A model generated the notes under the pieces. The model saw nothing but the letters and a program-made list of their open reading frames with translations, ran no database searches and was not told where the DNA came from. This document shows, in pieces, positions 44,216 through 55,525 of a DNA stretch of 64,000 bases (its first letter is position 1; each line of letters starts with the position of its first letter). This DNA comes from Ligustrum vulgare (Eukaryota; Streptophyta; Magnoliopsida; Lamiales; Oleaceae), in the NCBI GenBank assembly GCA_963555705.1, contig OY743172.1, positions 28,457,446 to 28,521,445 of the forward strand, read 5' to 3'. The position numbers were made by a program, and so were the translations under genes.

Positions 44216-44639
44216 TATTGTTATTTGAGTCCTGCCATGTTGGCGCAATAAAGGTAGACTGCTTCGAACTGTTAAAGGTGGACTGCTTAGAACCGTTACA
44301 CTTCGGAAATAAGCAGAGCTTTTATTGTTTCATGAGTCTGCGTTGCCACGACATTTAAATCAGACATGACTGGGGGGGGGGGTCTTTTGACACTATGCTG
44401 CTACGACATTTATGAGACGTTCGCTCCTCTTTTAGGGGAAATTTTCCATAGGTGTTCATTTTTAGGATCTCCCTTTTTTTTTAAGGTTCTCTTCTTCATG
44501 AGTCCCTTGTTCAGGGTTTCCCTTGTTCAAGATTTCCCTTTTCAGGGTGTTCTTCTTCAGGAGTCCCTTGTTCAGGGGTCTCCCTTTTCAGGGTGTGAAT
44601 TGACGTAGTTCTTCTCTTGGAAGAAGTCCCTTGTAGGAG

Positions 44640-45070
44640 TCCTTTGGAAGGGGTCCTTGGAAGATGTCCTTCAGAAGGGGTCCTTGGAAGACGTCCTTCA
44701 GAAGAGGAACTTTGGAAGGGGGCAATGGAAGACGTCCCTCGGAAGAGGTGCGTCGGAAGGGGTCCATAGATGACGCCCCTTGGAAAAGGTGCTTCGAAAG
44801 GGGTCCATGGAAGACGTCCCTCGGAAGAGGTGCTTCGGAAGGGGTCCATGGAAGACGTCCTTTGGAAGAGGAGGTGCTTCGGAAAGAGTCCATGGAAGAC
44901 GTCCTTTGGAAGAGGTGCTTCGGAAGGGGTCCATGGAAGACGTCCTTCAGAAGAGGTCCATGGAAGACGTTATTTGGAAGAGGTGCTTTAGAAGGGGTCC
45001 ATGGAAGACGTCCTTTGGAAGATAGGTACTTCGAAAAGGGTCCATGAAAGACGTCCTTCGGAAGAGGTAT
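44640..45070. repeat. minisatellite, unit about 42 bp
   Basis: GGTCCATGGAAGACGTCC then TTCGGAAGAGGTGCTTCGG, ten or so units with small changes. It creates several overlapping false ORFs on both strands. Confidence 0.9.
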
Positions 45071-45074
45071 GAGC

Positions 45075-45720
45075 TATGTCGCTTAGGCAATAAGGAGGGC
45101 TTCTTGAGCCATGCCACTTAGGCAATATGGGGGGCTATGCCATTTAAGAAATGTGAGGGCTTCTTGAGCCATGCCACTTAAGCAATAAGACGAGTCATGC
45201 CACTTAGGCAATGTGAAGGCTTCTTGAGCCATGCCACTTAGGGAAATAAGAGGAGTCATGCCACTTAGGCAATAAGAGGATCCATACCAATTAGGCAATA
45301 AGAGGAGCCATGCCACCTAGGCAATGTGAGGGCTTCTTGAGCCATGCCACATAGGGCAATAAGATGGGCTTCTTGAGCCATGCCACTTAGGCAATAACAG
45401 GAGCCATGCCACTTAGGCAATGTGAGGGCTTCTTAAGCCATGCCACATAGGGCAATAAGATGAGCTTCTTGAGCCATGCCACTTAAGCAACAAGAGGAGT
45501 CATGCCACTTAGGCAATATGAGGGCTTCTTGAGCCATGCCACATAGGGCAATAAGATGGCTTTTTGAGCCATGCCACTTAGGTAATAAGAGGAGTCATGC
45601 CACTTAGGTAATGTGAGGGCTTCTTGAGCCATGCCACATAGGGAAATAAGATGGGCTTCTTGAGCGATGTCACTTAGGCAATAAGAGGAGCCATGCCACT
45701 TAGGGCAATAAGAAGGAGAG
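45075..45720. repeat. minisatellite, unit about 27-30 bp
   Basis: GAGCCATGCCACTTAGGCAA then TAAGAGGA or TGTGAGGGCTTCTT, over twenty units in two alternating forms, hence a higher-order period near 55-60 bp. Confidence 0.9.
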
Positions 45721-46174
45721 TCCCTCTTTCGGGGAGGCATTTCTTCAAGGCATTTGTTACCAATATTTCTCAAAAGGTTTCCTTCCCTTTTCAAGGTTTT
45801 TTGTAGTATTTTTCCTCTCTTTTTCAAGAGGTTATCAGCCCTTTTTCAAGGGCTGATAACAATTATAATGTTGAATAAGTCAATAGTTTTTGGGTAATTG
45901 ATAATGACTAATGGATCGGAGAACATGCATTAAGATTAAGAATTGATGATTTTTTTTTAAAATTTATATTTTTTTTTAAAAAAAATCATGTTTTGTAAAA
46001 TGGATTCTGGTTCTTGGTTCTGGTTCTGAACTAAGAACCGAACCAGAACTGGAACCAAATGGTTCTTAATTTTTAGAACCAGAACCGTTTAAAATTTTGA
46101 AAGAACCGAACAAACCGCTAGTTCCAGTTCTTTTGCCTAGGTATTTCCCTGGGAAAGGGGGTTTCTACAGATGA

Positions 46175-46490
46175 TAAAAAAATCTGACCTCAATGGGGCG
46201 AAAAAAAAATTCTATCACGAGTCAGCGGAGCGAGTTGTCGCGACTCGAACTAGTCGCGGGGCGGGGGGCGGGTTTCGCTGCCCGAACCAGACCCCCCCCT
46301 CCCAAAATAGATTAATTAAGAAAATAAATATGGAAAAAATACTGAAAAAAATAATAATTAAACGGGGCAGTAAATGGGCGATGGGGTTGACCCGTCCCGA
46401 AATTCGCAGGGCGGGTAGCTGGTTTAGCAACAACAAAAAAACCCCGCGTGGCGGTGCACGAGTCGGGGTACTGGACTCGAACCAGCCCTA
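46175..46490. other. GC-rich unassigned repeat-like DNA
   Basis: Contains GCGGGGCGGGGGGCGGG (46256-46272) and CCCGTCCCG-type phrases that contrast sharply with the AT-rich neighbourhood. Looks like a fragment of another element; not identified. Confidence 0.35.
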
Positions 46491-46498
46491 TGGCCATC

Positions 46499-48157
46499 TG
46501 TTGAGTGCATTTTACATGCACAATTCATACATTTATAGTAGTTTTTTTGAGTAATTAGGATAAATGCCTAATTAATTGTCTACATTTTTTGATTAAATAG
46601 GTTTACATTCAACTTCATGGAGAAACACACAAAAAAGAAGCTAAATGAATGATTACTTGAAGAAATGAGAGGAAAAATGACCAAAACATGCAAAGCAAAG
46701 AAGTAAGGGACCAAGGCGTTAGTTTTCAGAAGTTCAGGAAAAGACTTGCAATTAGAAGAGAAACAAGAATGCACATCTCCAAAAGTCGAAGGACCTCAGA
46801 TGCAATTTTACAAGGATCTTTTTGAAAGAAATCAGAATATTTGAGAACCAAGTTGACTGACATTGAAGGTTGGAGGACCCCAATTACAATTTATTGAAGG
46901 ATTAAGCTGCAAAACCACGCCCAGGTGAGACACACGAAAGCGTGGCTCGAATCAGGTCATGTTCGCGACTCATGCCAAAAATCCAATCCGAGAGTACTTC
47001 ATGTCAACCACCTGATCGCGAGGCCTTCAGGCGCGCGATCGCGTGGCCATTATTTTGAAAAATATTTTGGGCCGACCCGTTCGGCCCAAACGCTATTATT
47101 CGCGGGTTTACTCGATTTTGGGTGTTTTTTAGTGATTTTTGGCTAAGGTTTGAGCCATTCCTACCCTTTTTCAATTCCAAAAATATTTTCTCTCATTTTT
47201 CTTTTGATCTTCTTCACTTTTCTTGTAATTTTATCTTGTAATTAGTTATTTTGGTTGATGAATGTTGATTGAGGAGAGAAATACCTACAACATTGTGGAA
47301 GAATATTGATATTTTGAAGCAAAAAATCATTGTTGAAGGGAAGTGTTTATTGCTTAATCTTCATATTTCTCTATTTACTTTACTTCATAGTTGAAATTAT
47401 GCATTTAATTCTTTAATTTTATTGTTCTTTCACTATGGGCTAAGTTATTTTGTGTTGGAATGATTTATGAAGCTTGACCTAATTTAGTTGAAATTAATGC
47501 TTGTATTGAGAATTTAAGTCATTTATTATCTTTTGCATTTATTGTTATATTTATTGACTTGCATTTATTGTGACCAAATTTATGCTTGAATTTCATGGAA
47601 TGTGCAATTATTGAGAAATTGTTGTGTATTCTAGACCAATACCATATTTACTCTAAGTTCTTGTTAAGGATAGAGATATACCTTAAACCCTAGATGATTC
47701 ATTGAATTATTTTCACAAATGTTTAATGCAATTGGTGTGTTTTAATTGACATAGAGATATAGTAGGTTAATTCCACTCATTAGAGTTGATATTCACTCGA
47801 GAGAGATAGTTGACTAAACTTGAAAAATCGGATCTAACATAATTAGTAAATTGCATTTCTATTTGTTTGTTGAGAATTCAATTAGGTAATGGTCAAGTGG
47901 AATCAAGAATCTCAACACTCCTTTATCATCTATTTATTATCATTTTCTATTTATCTATTTACTATTGTGAATTTTGATTTAAATATTAGAACATTTCCAA
48001 ATCAAACTTTATTGTGTGTGTTTATTGTTGAAATTGATTAACATTGGAGTGTAATTGAAGTAGACAATCATTGTAGGATCGATAAACCGGACTCAAAAAG
48101 TCCACTTTATTACTTGTACGCGACTTGTGCGCTTGCGGTATATAGTTTGAGCGAACA
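46499..48157 (+). repeat. 5' LTR of an Athila-like element
   Basis: Starts TGTTGAGTGCAT and ends GAGCGAACA, about 1659 bp. The last 90 bases (TTATTACTTGTACGCGACTTG, GCGCTTGCGGTATATAG) match the minus-strand LTR at 57405-58233. A GC-rich palindromic patch GCGCGCGATCGCGTGG lies near 47030-47046. Left border is inferred from the TG start. Confidence 0.72.
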
Positions 48158-48163
48158 AGTTTT

Positions 48164-48181
48164 TGGCGCCGTTGTCGGAGA
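48164..48181 (+). other. primer binding site, Athila type
   Basis: TGGCGCCGTTGTCGGAGA, two mismatches from the usual Athila site TGGCGCCGTTGCCGGGGA (tRNA-Asp type as I recall it). Confidence 0.85.
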
Positions 48182-48320
48182 TTATTTCTATTTGAATTAC
48201 ATTTTAGTTTATATTAGTTTTGACAATTAGTTACTTTTATTTCTTGTACAAATTTTCTTTTCTTTTGTTTTGTATAGGAAATTTTCTAATTTCTCTTGTT
48301 GTTCTAGGTGTCAATAGTGC

Positions 48321-48680
48321 ATGCGTTTAACTAGAAGTCTTGATCTAGTTGAATTAGATTCGGATATCGAGGAAACTTTTTGACGTAGATTAAGGGAACA
48401 ACGGGAAGTTAGGAGACAATTTCTTATTGGAATGGAAGGAGAAAGAGTAAACATCGAGCTTAATACTCTACCCGCAATTCCTCTAAGGGGTGGAATCCCA
48501 CCCGATTTTGATTATCAAGCGGCTAGAGTTTAAGAGCTCGTTGTTAATGAAGAAGACATACTTTTTGGAGATTTCATGAATCCCCCTATTGTTGAGAATC
48601 AATCAAGCATTGTCTATCCATCTTATAATCATCCAAATTTTCAATTTCGACCGGATGTCATCAATTTATTCTCCAACACT
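48321..48680 (+). pseudogene. gag N-terminus, Athila-like, truncated
   Basis: One frame from the ATG at 48321 reads MRLTRSLDLVELDSDIEETF, a TGA, then RREQREVRRQFLIGMEG-type sequence, NTLPAIPLRGGIPPDFDYQA, a TAA, ELVVNEEDILFGDFMNPP and SSIVYPSYNHPNFQFRPDVI followed by NLFSN. The last part is the well-conserved gag entry of Athila elements. Two nonsense codons, and all similarity ends near 48680, so the rest of the element is gone. Confidence 0.8.
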
Positions 48681-48689
48681 ATATCATTC

Positions 48690-49490
48690 TTGTCCGATTC
48701 AATAATTATATACTCCACAACTTAACAAATTGTATCTGTGGGAGGGGGATATCTCCATTCAATAATTACGCTCCACAGTCTAATAAACTTCTAAACTAAT
48801 TGTTTTTATTTTTTATTTTTTTGATACATTTCTGAACTAATTGTTGTACTTGAAAAGGAAAAAGGGAGTGAAGTAACGTTTGCCAAGTTGGTTTGGTTAA
48901 AAAGGAAATTGAATGATGTGTGTATATATATCACAGTTGTTTACAGTTAAGGATGCGTTGGACTTGCATTAATTGGATAAGCAAGAATTGTGTAGTGTGA
49001 CACTTCATTAGAATGTCAACTTCAGTGGCTGAATAAGCAAATTTTGGAACCTTTAAAGTGGCAGTTGGCCTGAAAAGGGTGGAAAAATATGTACATATTG
49101 AATTGGGTCCCCACTTTTTTTTTTTTTTTGTGAAAAAATAAAATAAAATCATGAAGTTGAGGACCATTGTATTAGCATCTAGTGCAAATGATTTCGTCCC
49201 ACGCCGAATTTATAGGTTGTACGTTTCCCAGGAAGAAAATCATAATGTATGTCTTTTTTTTCACCGCATAATTGTTCTCGATATTTTGAAAAGAAACTAG
49301 AACTCGACTGAATTCATATTCATGTTGGCCCCGAAATATCATGTCATCATCCAACAGGTATCCAGAAAGCAAAAATGGACACCAGAATATTTGACCCTAA
49401 AGCTCGAAGTTTAAATGTAAAGATGCACCCTGTTGAGCACCTACTTAAGAAATAAAGCTCAAGTTCTATCACTTCTAATCCAAAACTAGT
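48690..49490. other. intergenic DNA
   Basis: A partial duplication of ATTCAATAATTA...CTCCACA occurs at 48699-48718 and 48756-48776. Otherwise nothing recognised. Confidence 0.4.
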
Positions 49491-49496
49491 TAACAA

Positions 49497-50638
49497 AGGC
49501 GGAGCTAGACTTTTGAAGTTAGGGATCTGAAAATGATTACTGAAAAACTCTAAAATAAAACAATATTTCAATATCTTTTGAAACCCAGTTGGGCCTTCCG
49601 GTTGTTGAGAGGAATTTAAAAAATAAATAAAAATTAGGGATAATTGCATTCTATACTACAATTTTAGGGCTAATTGCACAAATAACCATTTGAAGAAAAA
49701 ATTGGAAAAATATGTTCATCGTCTTCTTCCCTCTTCCTACTGCTACAGTGCTACCTTCCCCGACCGTACAATCACCAAGCCCCCGCCACCACCACCATCT
49801 TCATCATCGTTGGAAACGGTCGGAGAACATGATGCCGCAACTGCTGTAGTCTTATTAGAAGAGAAAAACATGGATGACTGTGTTGTGGTGTGTGCGATGG
49901 TAGTGCGGTGGTGGTGCCGATGATTTGAAGGTGGTGCAGTGGATGTGTGACACTGTTACTGGTGCGCGGTGGTGGTACAACCAAGCAAATCGAAGTCGAT
50001 TGGTATGTTGTGTGTGCGGTGGTTGTGCGATGGTGGTGGTGATTTAAAGATGGTGTGGTAGACATGAGACAGTGTTGTTGGTGTGCGGCAACAGTGGTGG
50101 TGGTGATTTGAAGCCATAAACCTTGGCCACAGCCACCTGTTGTGGCTGCTTTGCAACTAGTTGGAGGAGACTCGTTGGTTGTATGGAAGCGGCATGGTGG
50201 TGATGATGGAAGCGGCATGGTGGTCCGACGATGATGGAAGAGACCCATTGGTTTTATGGAAATATCATAACTATTTTTGCAAAGTACCAAAGTGTGATAC
50301 CAATATTTCTTCTTAAGTATCAATAAAAAATTGAAAAAGTTTCAGAATATGACACTAAAAATTTCAAAGTATCACAAGTATCATGTTGTGATACTTTAAA
50401 AGTATCATAACATACATTTAAAGTATCACAATATGATACTGGTATGAAAACAATATTTTTCCCCAAAAAAAAAATTGAAGTTTTTTTCAGAAACTTTTTA
50501 AAATGAAGTAAGTTTCAATTATGATACCAAAAGTAGGATATTTGTACAAACGCTCCAAAAAATTACTCGTTAGATTTTTTTGGCCCAAAAGTTTAGAGGT
50601 CCAGGCCACCATTGGACACCCTCTATCTCTGCCATTGC
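49497..50638. mobile_element. possible terminal-inverted-repeat element
   Basis: Left GGCGGAGCTAGA and reversed right end TGGCAGAGATAGAGGG resemble the GGCGGAGC-type ends common in plant DNA transposons. The interior (49690-50250) is GGTGGTGG-rich low-complexity DNA. Repeats of AAGTATCA(C)A lie at 50370-50440 and are shared with 51840-51920. No target duplication found. Confidence 0.3.
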
Positions 50639-52103
50639 CTAGTATCTTAGAAACTCGTGAACAAAACAAAACAAAACAAAACGAAACGAAATGAAAATGT
50701 CATAATGTCCATGGTGGACTCAATAAGTTGTGCACATCTGACACATAGCAGATCGATGTTGGATGATGTCATCACATGGACAGCTCGATATCATCTAATG
50801 TCGATTTGTCATGTATCCAGTGGACACAATAAGTTGCGTGGGCACAATAGTAGGCATTATAATAGGTTTTCAAAACAAGGTAACTCTTTCATAACCACGA
50901 CATTAACACTATATTGTTTGCAATTAATTTTACAATTTTAACTAACGAATTTGTAAAATATGATAAATTTTATTGTAGAAATTAATTGAATTATTTATTA
51001 CTATGTAATGATTTGTAACAAAAATTGTTTATACTATGTAATGCAGCTATACATTCACTGAATGTTTCATTTATTATGATGAATCTTGGAAATAGGGTTG
51101 GACTTTTTAACCATACACATTTTCTTTCCCTAATTTTCAACCACAACTTTTTACTTCAAAATCATGAATAAACCATTTTATAAACCAAACATTGTTACCA
51201 AATAGAGGTTATATTTGTAATTGTAACTGAACTATGACTTTGTGAGTGGGGTGAGGTGAATTTTGTAACTAAATTTGTAAGTGTGATCGAATTGTTACTT
51301 TGTATGGCCGAACTTTGACTTTACTAGTGGACTGAGCTGAGAGGAGATGGGGTGGGGTGGGTGGTGTTTGAGATTTTATATTTAAATTATATTAGCTTTA
51401 AATCGGAAAATAAAAGATAATTATTTTTATATTATATATAATATAATATAATATTTATTTATTATTATTAAACCCTTGATTTCTTAAAAAAAAATCTTAA
51501 GTTTGTTTTAGTGGATAATTGTTTGCCATACCACATTTTTATCCCTTATTGAAATTTGTAATTCTTTTTTGAAAGTGAGAAATTTTGAATATTTTAATTG
51601 ATTTTTACTTACTTTCCTTTTTCCTCTTAAAAAAATTATAATATTCTCATCAACACTGCGTTACCATCGTCGTGTCACCTCCTATTTCCTCGACGAGGTT
51701 GGATGTGTAATTAAAAGACGTCACCATTGAGTTTTCACTAAGTTTTCATCAATTCTAAAATGTGTATGATGAAATGCTTGACCGAATATAATAAAAATAT
51801 TATAAAAAATTGAAAGTAATAAGACATAATACTAAAGTTCAATCTTAAGTATTATAAAAACTTGAAAAAGCTTCAGGTTATGATACCAAAAATATGAGAG
51901 TATCATAAGTATCATATATGAAACTTGTGATGAAGAACGTATTTTTCAGTGAAAAAAATTGAAATATTTTTCAGTGATTCTTTAAAATGACCTAAGTTTC
52001 AATTATGATATTAAAAGTTGATTATTTTTGCAAACGCCCCATGTTTTATTTTTAAAAAATAATTACTTTTTCAATGATTTTTCTCGTGATGAAGTCCAAA
52101 CGA
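50639..52103. other. intergenic DNA with MULE-like fragments
   Basis: 51080-51215 resembles a degenerate MITE (ends in ACCAAATAGAGG). 51480-51550 resembles a MULE end (AAATCTTAAGTTTGTTTTAG). 51830-52030 repeats part of 50300-50540. No gene recognised. Confidence 0.4.
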
Positions 52104-52449
52104 ATATTTAAAGGGAAAATTACACACAACCATGTATTTCAAAGTCACAATTCAAAGAACCTGGGGCGCTGATAAGATTTTTACTTTTTAGGTGTTATTA
52201 ATGTTTTTAATTAATTAAACATAATTAAAAATTACAAAACTTTTGATTTTAACAATTAACTCACTAAACCCAACCTACCCACTTAACTCCAATTCAATTC
52301 TCTCTCACCTCTTATTTCCCACCCACACCGTAAGATCCCATCTGACTCTCTCCCATCTCTCATCTAATCTGCTACCGGTGACCCACCCAGACTATCAGCG
52401 GCTAGACTGCTTCCTTCGAGGTGTAGCAACGGCGATCTTACCGCTGCAG

Positions 52450-52640
52450 CTTCGTTCTCTAGCATGTATAGTGGGTGGTGCAGGAGGTGGTTTGGATGTG
52501 CTATGGGTGGGTGGGTGAGTGGGTGGTGCAAGCGGTGATTTGTGGTGGTTTTCGGTGTGCAAGCGATGGGTAGTGCAGGAGGTGGTTTGGGTTTGGATGT
52601 GCTATGGGTGGGTGGGTGGGTGGTGCAAACGGTGATTTGT
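52450..52640. repeat. two tandem units of about 112 bp
   Basis: GTGCAGGAGGTGGTTTGG, ATGTGCTATGGGTGGGTGGG and GTGCAA-CGGTGATTTGTG recur in order at about 52477 and 52577. Confidence 0.75.
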
Positions 52641-53129
52641 GTTGATTTGCGGTGTGCAAGCGGTGGGATTGCGGTGGTATGTGCTGGCTGTGATTTGTGG
52701 CTTGCAGTGGGGTGTTGCAAGAGGTGGTTTGTGGCTTGCGGTGAGTGTTGCTGGCTGAGATTTGGCCGGAGAAGATAATTTGCAGAAGATTAAATTTCAG
52801 ATTCCGGCCAGAGCACTAATTCGTTAAGCAAGCTGGCACCCGATTTGGATTTGTGATGCTGAGGAGCACCTTCATCCATTTTATTTAATTTTTGACAGCA
52901 ACTCGACGTCTGGCAGCGGAGGTGCTCAGGTGGCGGTTAGGTTGTGTGATCAATGTTGTGGTGGTGGTGGTGGTTTATTTGGTATTGAGTTTTTATTTGA
53001 TGGTAGATTTGTGGTGGTGGTGATGGTGGGGAGTGTTGGGGCTGGTGGTGGTCGTGATGGTGGTTGAGGAGGAGGAAATGGTTTGGCTTGGGAAGGTGCC
53101 GGTGGGGGATTGTTGGCTGGAGTAGTGCA

Positions 53130-54330
53130 CTTGACCAATTATGAGTAATTGTGAACAAATATTGACTAAATGTGACTTTGAATAGTGATTGTGATCAATT
53201 ATTAGGAAATTTGATCAAAATGTGGACAAAGAGTGATTCGTGACGAGTACAAATTGTGACTAATTATTAGGTAATTGTAACAAAAAAATATTGACTAACT
53301 GTGATCAAGAAACGAGTAAGTTGTGACAAATATATTAGAGATTGTGACCAATTGTGACTTTGTATGACCATTGGACGAGGACGTTATGTTACCTGTAGTT
53401 GTGTCAAATATGACTATGTGTGACCTCGTGCGACCGAAATGTGACCTCGTGTGACCAAAATGTGACCTCGTGTAATCGAAAAGTGACTTTGTCGGATGAA
53501 TTGTGACTTTATGGGATGAATTGTGACCTCGTGTTATTGAAATGTGACTTTGTGGAATGAAATGTGACGTACTGTGACCTCGTGTGACCTAACAGTGACT
53601 TTTGTGTGACTGAACCATGACCTTGTGTGACCAATTGTGACTTTGTATGATCGTGACTTTGGGGTTGGGGTGGGTGGGGTTTTGCTAATAAATATGTAAT
53701 TTTGACTGAATTGTGATCTTGTGTGATGAACTGTGACCTCGTGTGATCAAACTATGACTTTTGTGGGTGGGGTGGGGTGGAATTTGCAACTAAATATTGA
53801 TTAATTGTAATTTTTCAACTAATTATTAGGTAATTGTGATCAAAATATTGATTAACTGTGATTTTGTGTGACTCGTGACAAGAAATATTGACTAATTGTG
53901 GGCAAGAAACTTCTAAGTTGTGACAAATAAAAAAATAATATGTGATCAATTATGGATGATTGTGACCAATTATATTAGAAATTATTACCAACTGTGACTT
54001 GGTGTGACAATTGGACGAGGACGTGATGTGACCTACAATTGTGTCAAATATAACTATGTGTGACCGAACTGTGACTTTATGTGATCGACCTGTGACCTCG
54101 TGTGATCTAACCGTGGCCTCGTTTGACCTAACTGTGACCTCCTGTGACCTAACTGTGATCTCGTTTGACCTAACTGCTACTTTGTGTGAACTTTGACCTT
54201 GTATGACAAACTGTGACTTTGGAGGGGTGGGGTTTTACAACTAAATTTGTAATTGTGACTCTGTATGATCTTGTGTGACTTAATTGCTATCTCGTGTGAC
54301 CTTGCGTGACTGATTGTGACTTTAGGGTGG
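53130..54330. repeat. TGTGACC(T)-rich array, about 1.2 kb
   Basis: Dozens of copies of TGTGACCTCGTGTGACC or TGTGACTTTGTGTGA with variants AACTGTGAC and ATTGTGACC, unit about 21 bp. Coarser duplication: a block near 53330-53420 recurs at 53985-54070. A sparser form continues at 56250-56640 in the nested element. Confidence 0.88.
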
Positions 54331-55365
54331 GGTGGGTGGGGTAGAGGTCGGGTGAGGCTAGAAAAAGTAGAAGAAATCATTTTTTGTGCTGAGGTGGGGG
54401 CGGGGGTTGGAAAAGTAGAAGAAAAAAAATCATTTTTTGGAGTGCGGTGAGGTCGAGGTCGGGTTGGAAGTTGGAAAAAATAGGAAAAAAAATAATTTTT
54501 TGGGTGGGTGGGTGCATCAGTGGGGTAGGTTAGGGTAGGGTGGGGTTGGGATGTGGTGGTTGGGGTGAAGTGTGAAAAAATAGAAGAAAAATCATTTTTG
54601 GAAGGGGTATGGTGGGTGGCGAGGTGCAGTAGAATGGGGTGGGGCGGTTGGGGGGAAGTGTGAAAAAATAGAAGAAAAATCATTTTTGGGTTGGGTGGGG
54701 TGGGGTGGGGTGGGTTGTGAAAATATAGAAGACAAATCATATTTGGGAGCGTTAGGCGGGGGTGGGGATGGGTGGCGAGGTAGGGTCGGGTCGGGACAGG
54801 GTGGGGGTGTGAAAATTTAGAAGAAAAAAAATAATTTTGGACGGGGGTGGGGTTGGGGTGGGCGGCGGGGTAAGATATGGGCGAGTTATGGAAAGTAGTA
54901 GTAGAAAAGAATCATTTTGGATGAGGTGGGGTGTGTTAGGGTCTGGAGTGCGGTTGGTGGGGGAGTGGACAATTAGAAGAAAAAAATAATTTTGGGTGGT
55001 GTTGGTGGGGTTGGGGTGGGTGACGGGGCAGGGTAGGGTCTGGACAAGTTGTGAAAAAGTAGTAAAATAAATCATTTTGTGTGAGGTGGGGTGGGGTCGG
55101 CTCGGGTGGGAAAATATCTAAAAAAAAAAAAAAATTTGGGGTGGGGTGGGAGTAGGGTGGTTGGGTGGGGTTGGGGGTTGGGGAGGAGTGGGGTGGGTAA
55201 GGTGGTGTCGGGGGTGAGTGTGGATAAATAGACGGAGAAAAGTCATTTTTTGGGTTTGGTTGGGGTGGGTGGAGTTGGGTGGGTGGGTGCGGGAGGGGTG
55301 AGTGGTGGTTGTTGGGGTGGGGTGGGGTGAGTGCGGGGTTGGGGTGGAGTGGTTTTGGATTATGT
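54330..55365. repeat. G-rich minisatellite, about 1 kb
   Basis: About ten units of 80-110 bp: GGGTGGGGTTGGGGTGGG-type tracts followed by GAAAAAATAGAAGAAAAA and TCATTTTTGG. Strong plus-strand G skew with many runs of three or more G. The long Pro/Thr/His ORFs on the minus strand are products of this repeat. Confidence 0.88.
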
Positions 55366-55525
55366 ATTGTTTTAATTTTATTATTTAATATTTTATAAGT
55401 TTTAATTTAATATTGTAAATGATAATTATTATAATATTATATTAATTAATTAACTAATTAATACCTGATTTTTTAAAAAAAAAAAAATCTTAAGTTTGTT
55501 ATATTTAAAAAGTAAAAGTTTTAGT

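Larger units (their letters stand above)
39391..45858 (-). mobile_element. Tat-like LTR element (copy C), 5' LTR lost
   Basis: Minus-strand element with its 3' LTR at 39391-40083. The interior extends to about 45858, where phrases such as GAGAAATATTGGTAAC on the minus strand match the start of the copy B interior (near 22180-22200). The primer site and 5' LTR are missing. No gag-pol. It holds four tandem-repeat zones and an antisense gene-like ORF (40960-42246) upstream of the 3' LTR, an arrangement known from Tat-lineage elements such as Grande and Retand. Confidence 0.7.
38787..46151. mobile_element. possible hAT element enclosing the Tat-like copy C
   Basis: The left edge CAGGGTAGGC followed by GGTTC/GAACC-rich DNA (38787-38960), and the right edge (46005-46151) with the same GAACC-rich DNA ending in GCCTAGGTATTTCCCTG, look like the two subterminal regions of a non-autonomous hAT element. 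The internal DNA (38990-39390 and 45860-46000) is non-coding. No 8-bp duplication matches, so this is tentative. Confidence 0.35.

Noticed and set aside
44511..45047. Overlapping ORFs on both strands
   Set aside because: All arise from the 42-bp minisatellite of the Tat-like element.
38787..46151. 8-bp target duplication for the GAACC-rich hAT-like ends
   Set aside because: Flanks (ending TGTATTC on the left and GGAAAGGG on the right) do not match, so the element is listed only at low confidence.
49690..50323. His/Thr-rich ORFs around GGTGGTGG DNA
   Set aside because: Low-complexity GGTGGT repeats open several frames at once; no domain is visible.
52250..52450. Captured gene in the outer MULE leader
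   Set aside because: Reads like a host leader and short exon, but no protein family could be recognised.
54177..55075. Pro/Thr/His-rich ORFs on the minus strand
   Set aside because: They are translations of the G-rich minisatellite and change frame with the repeat.
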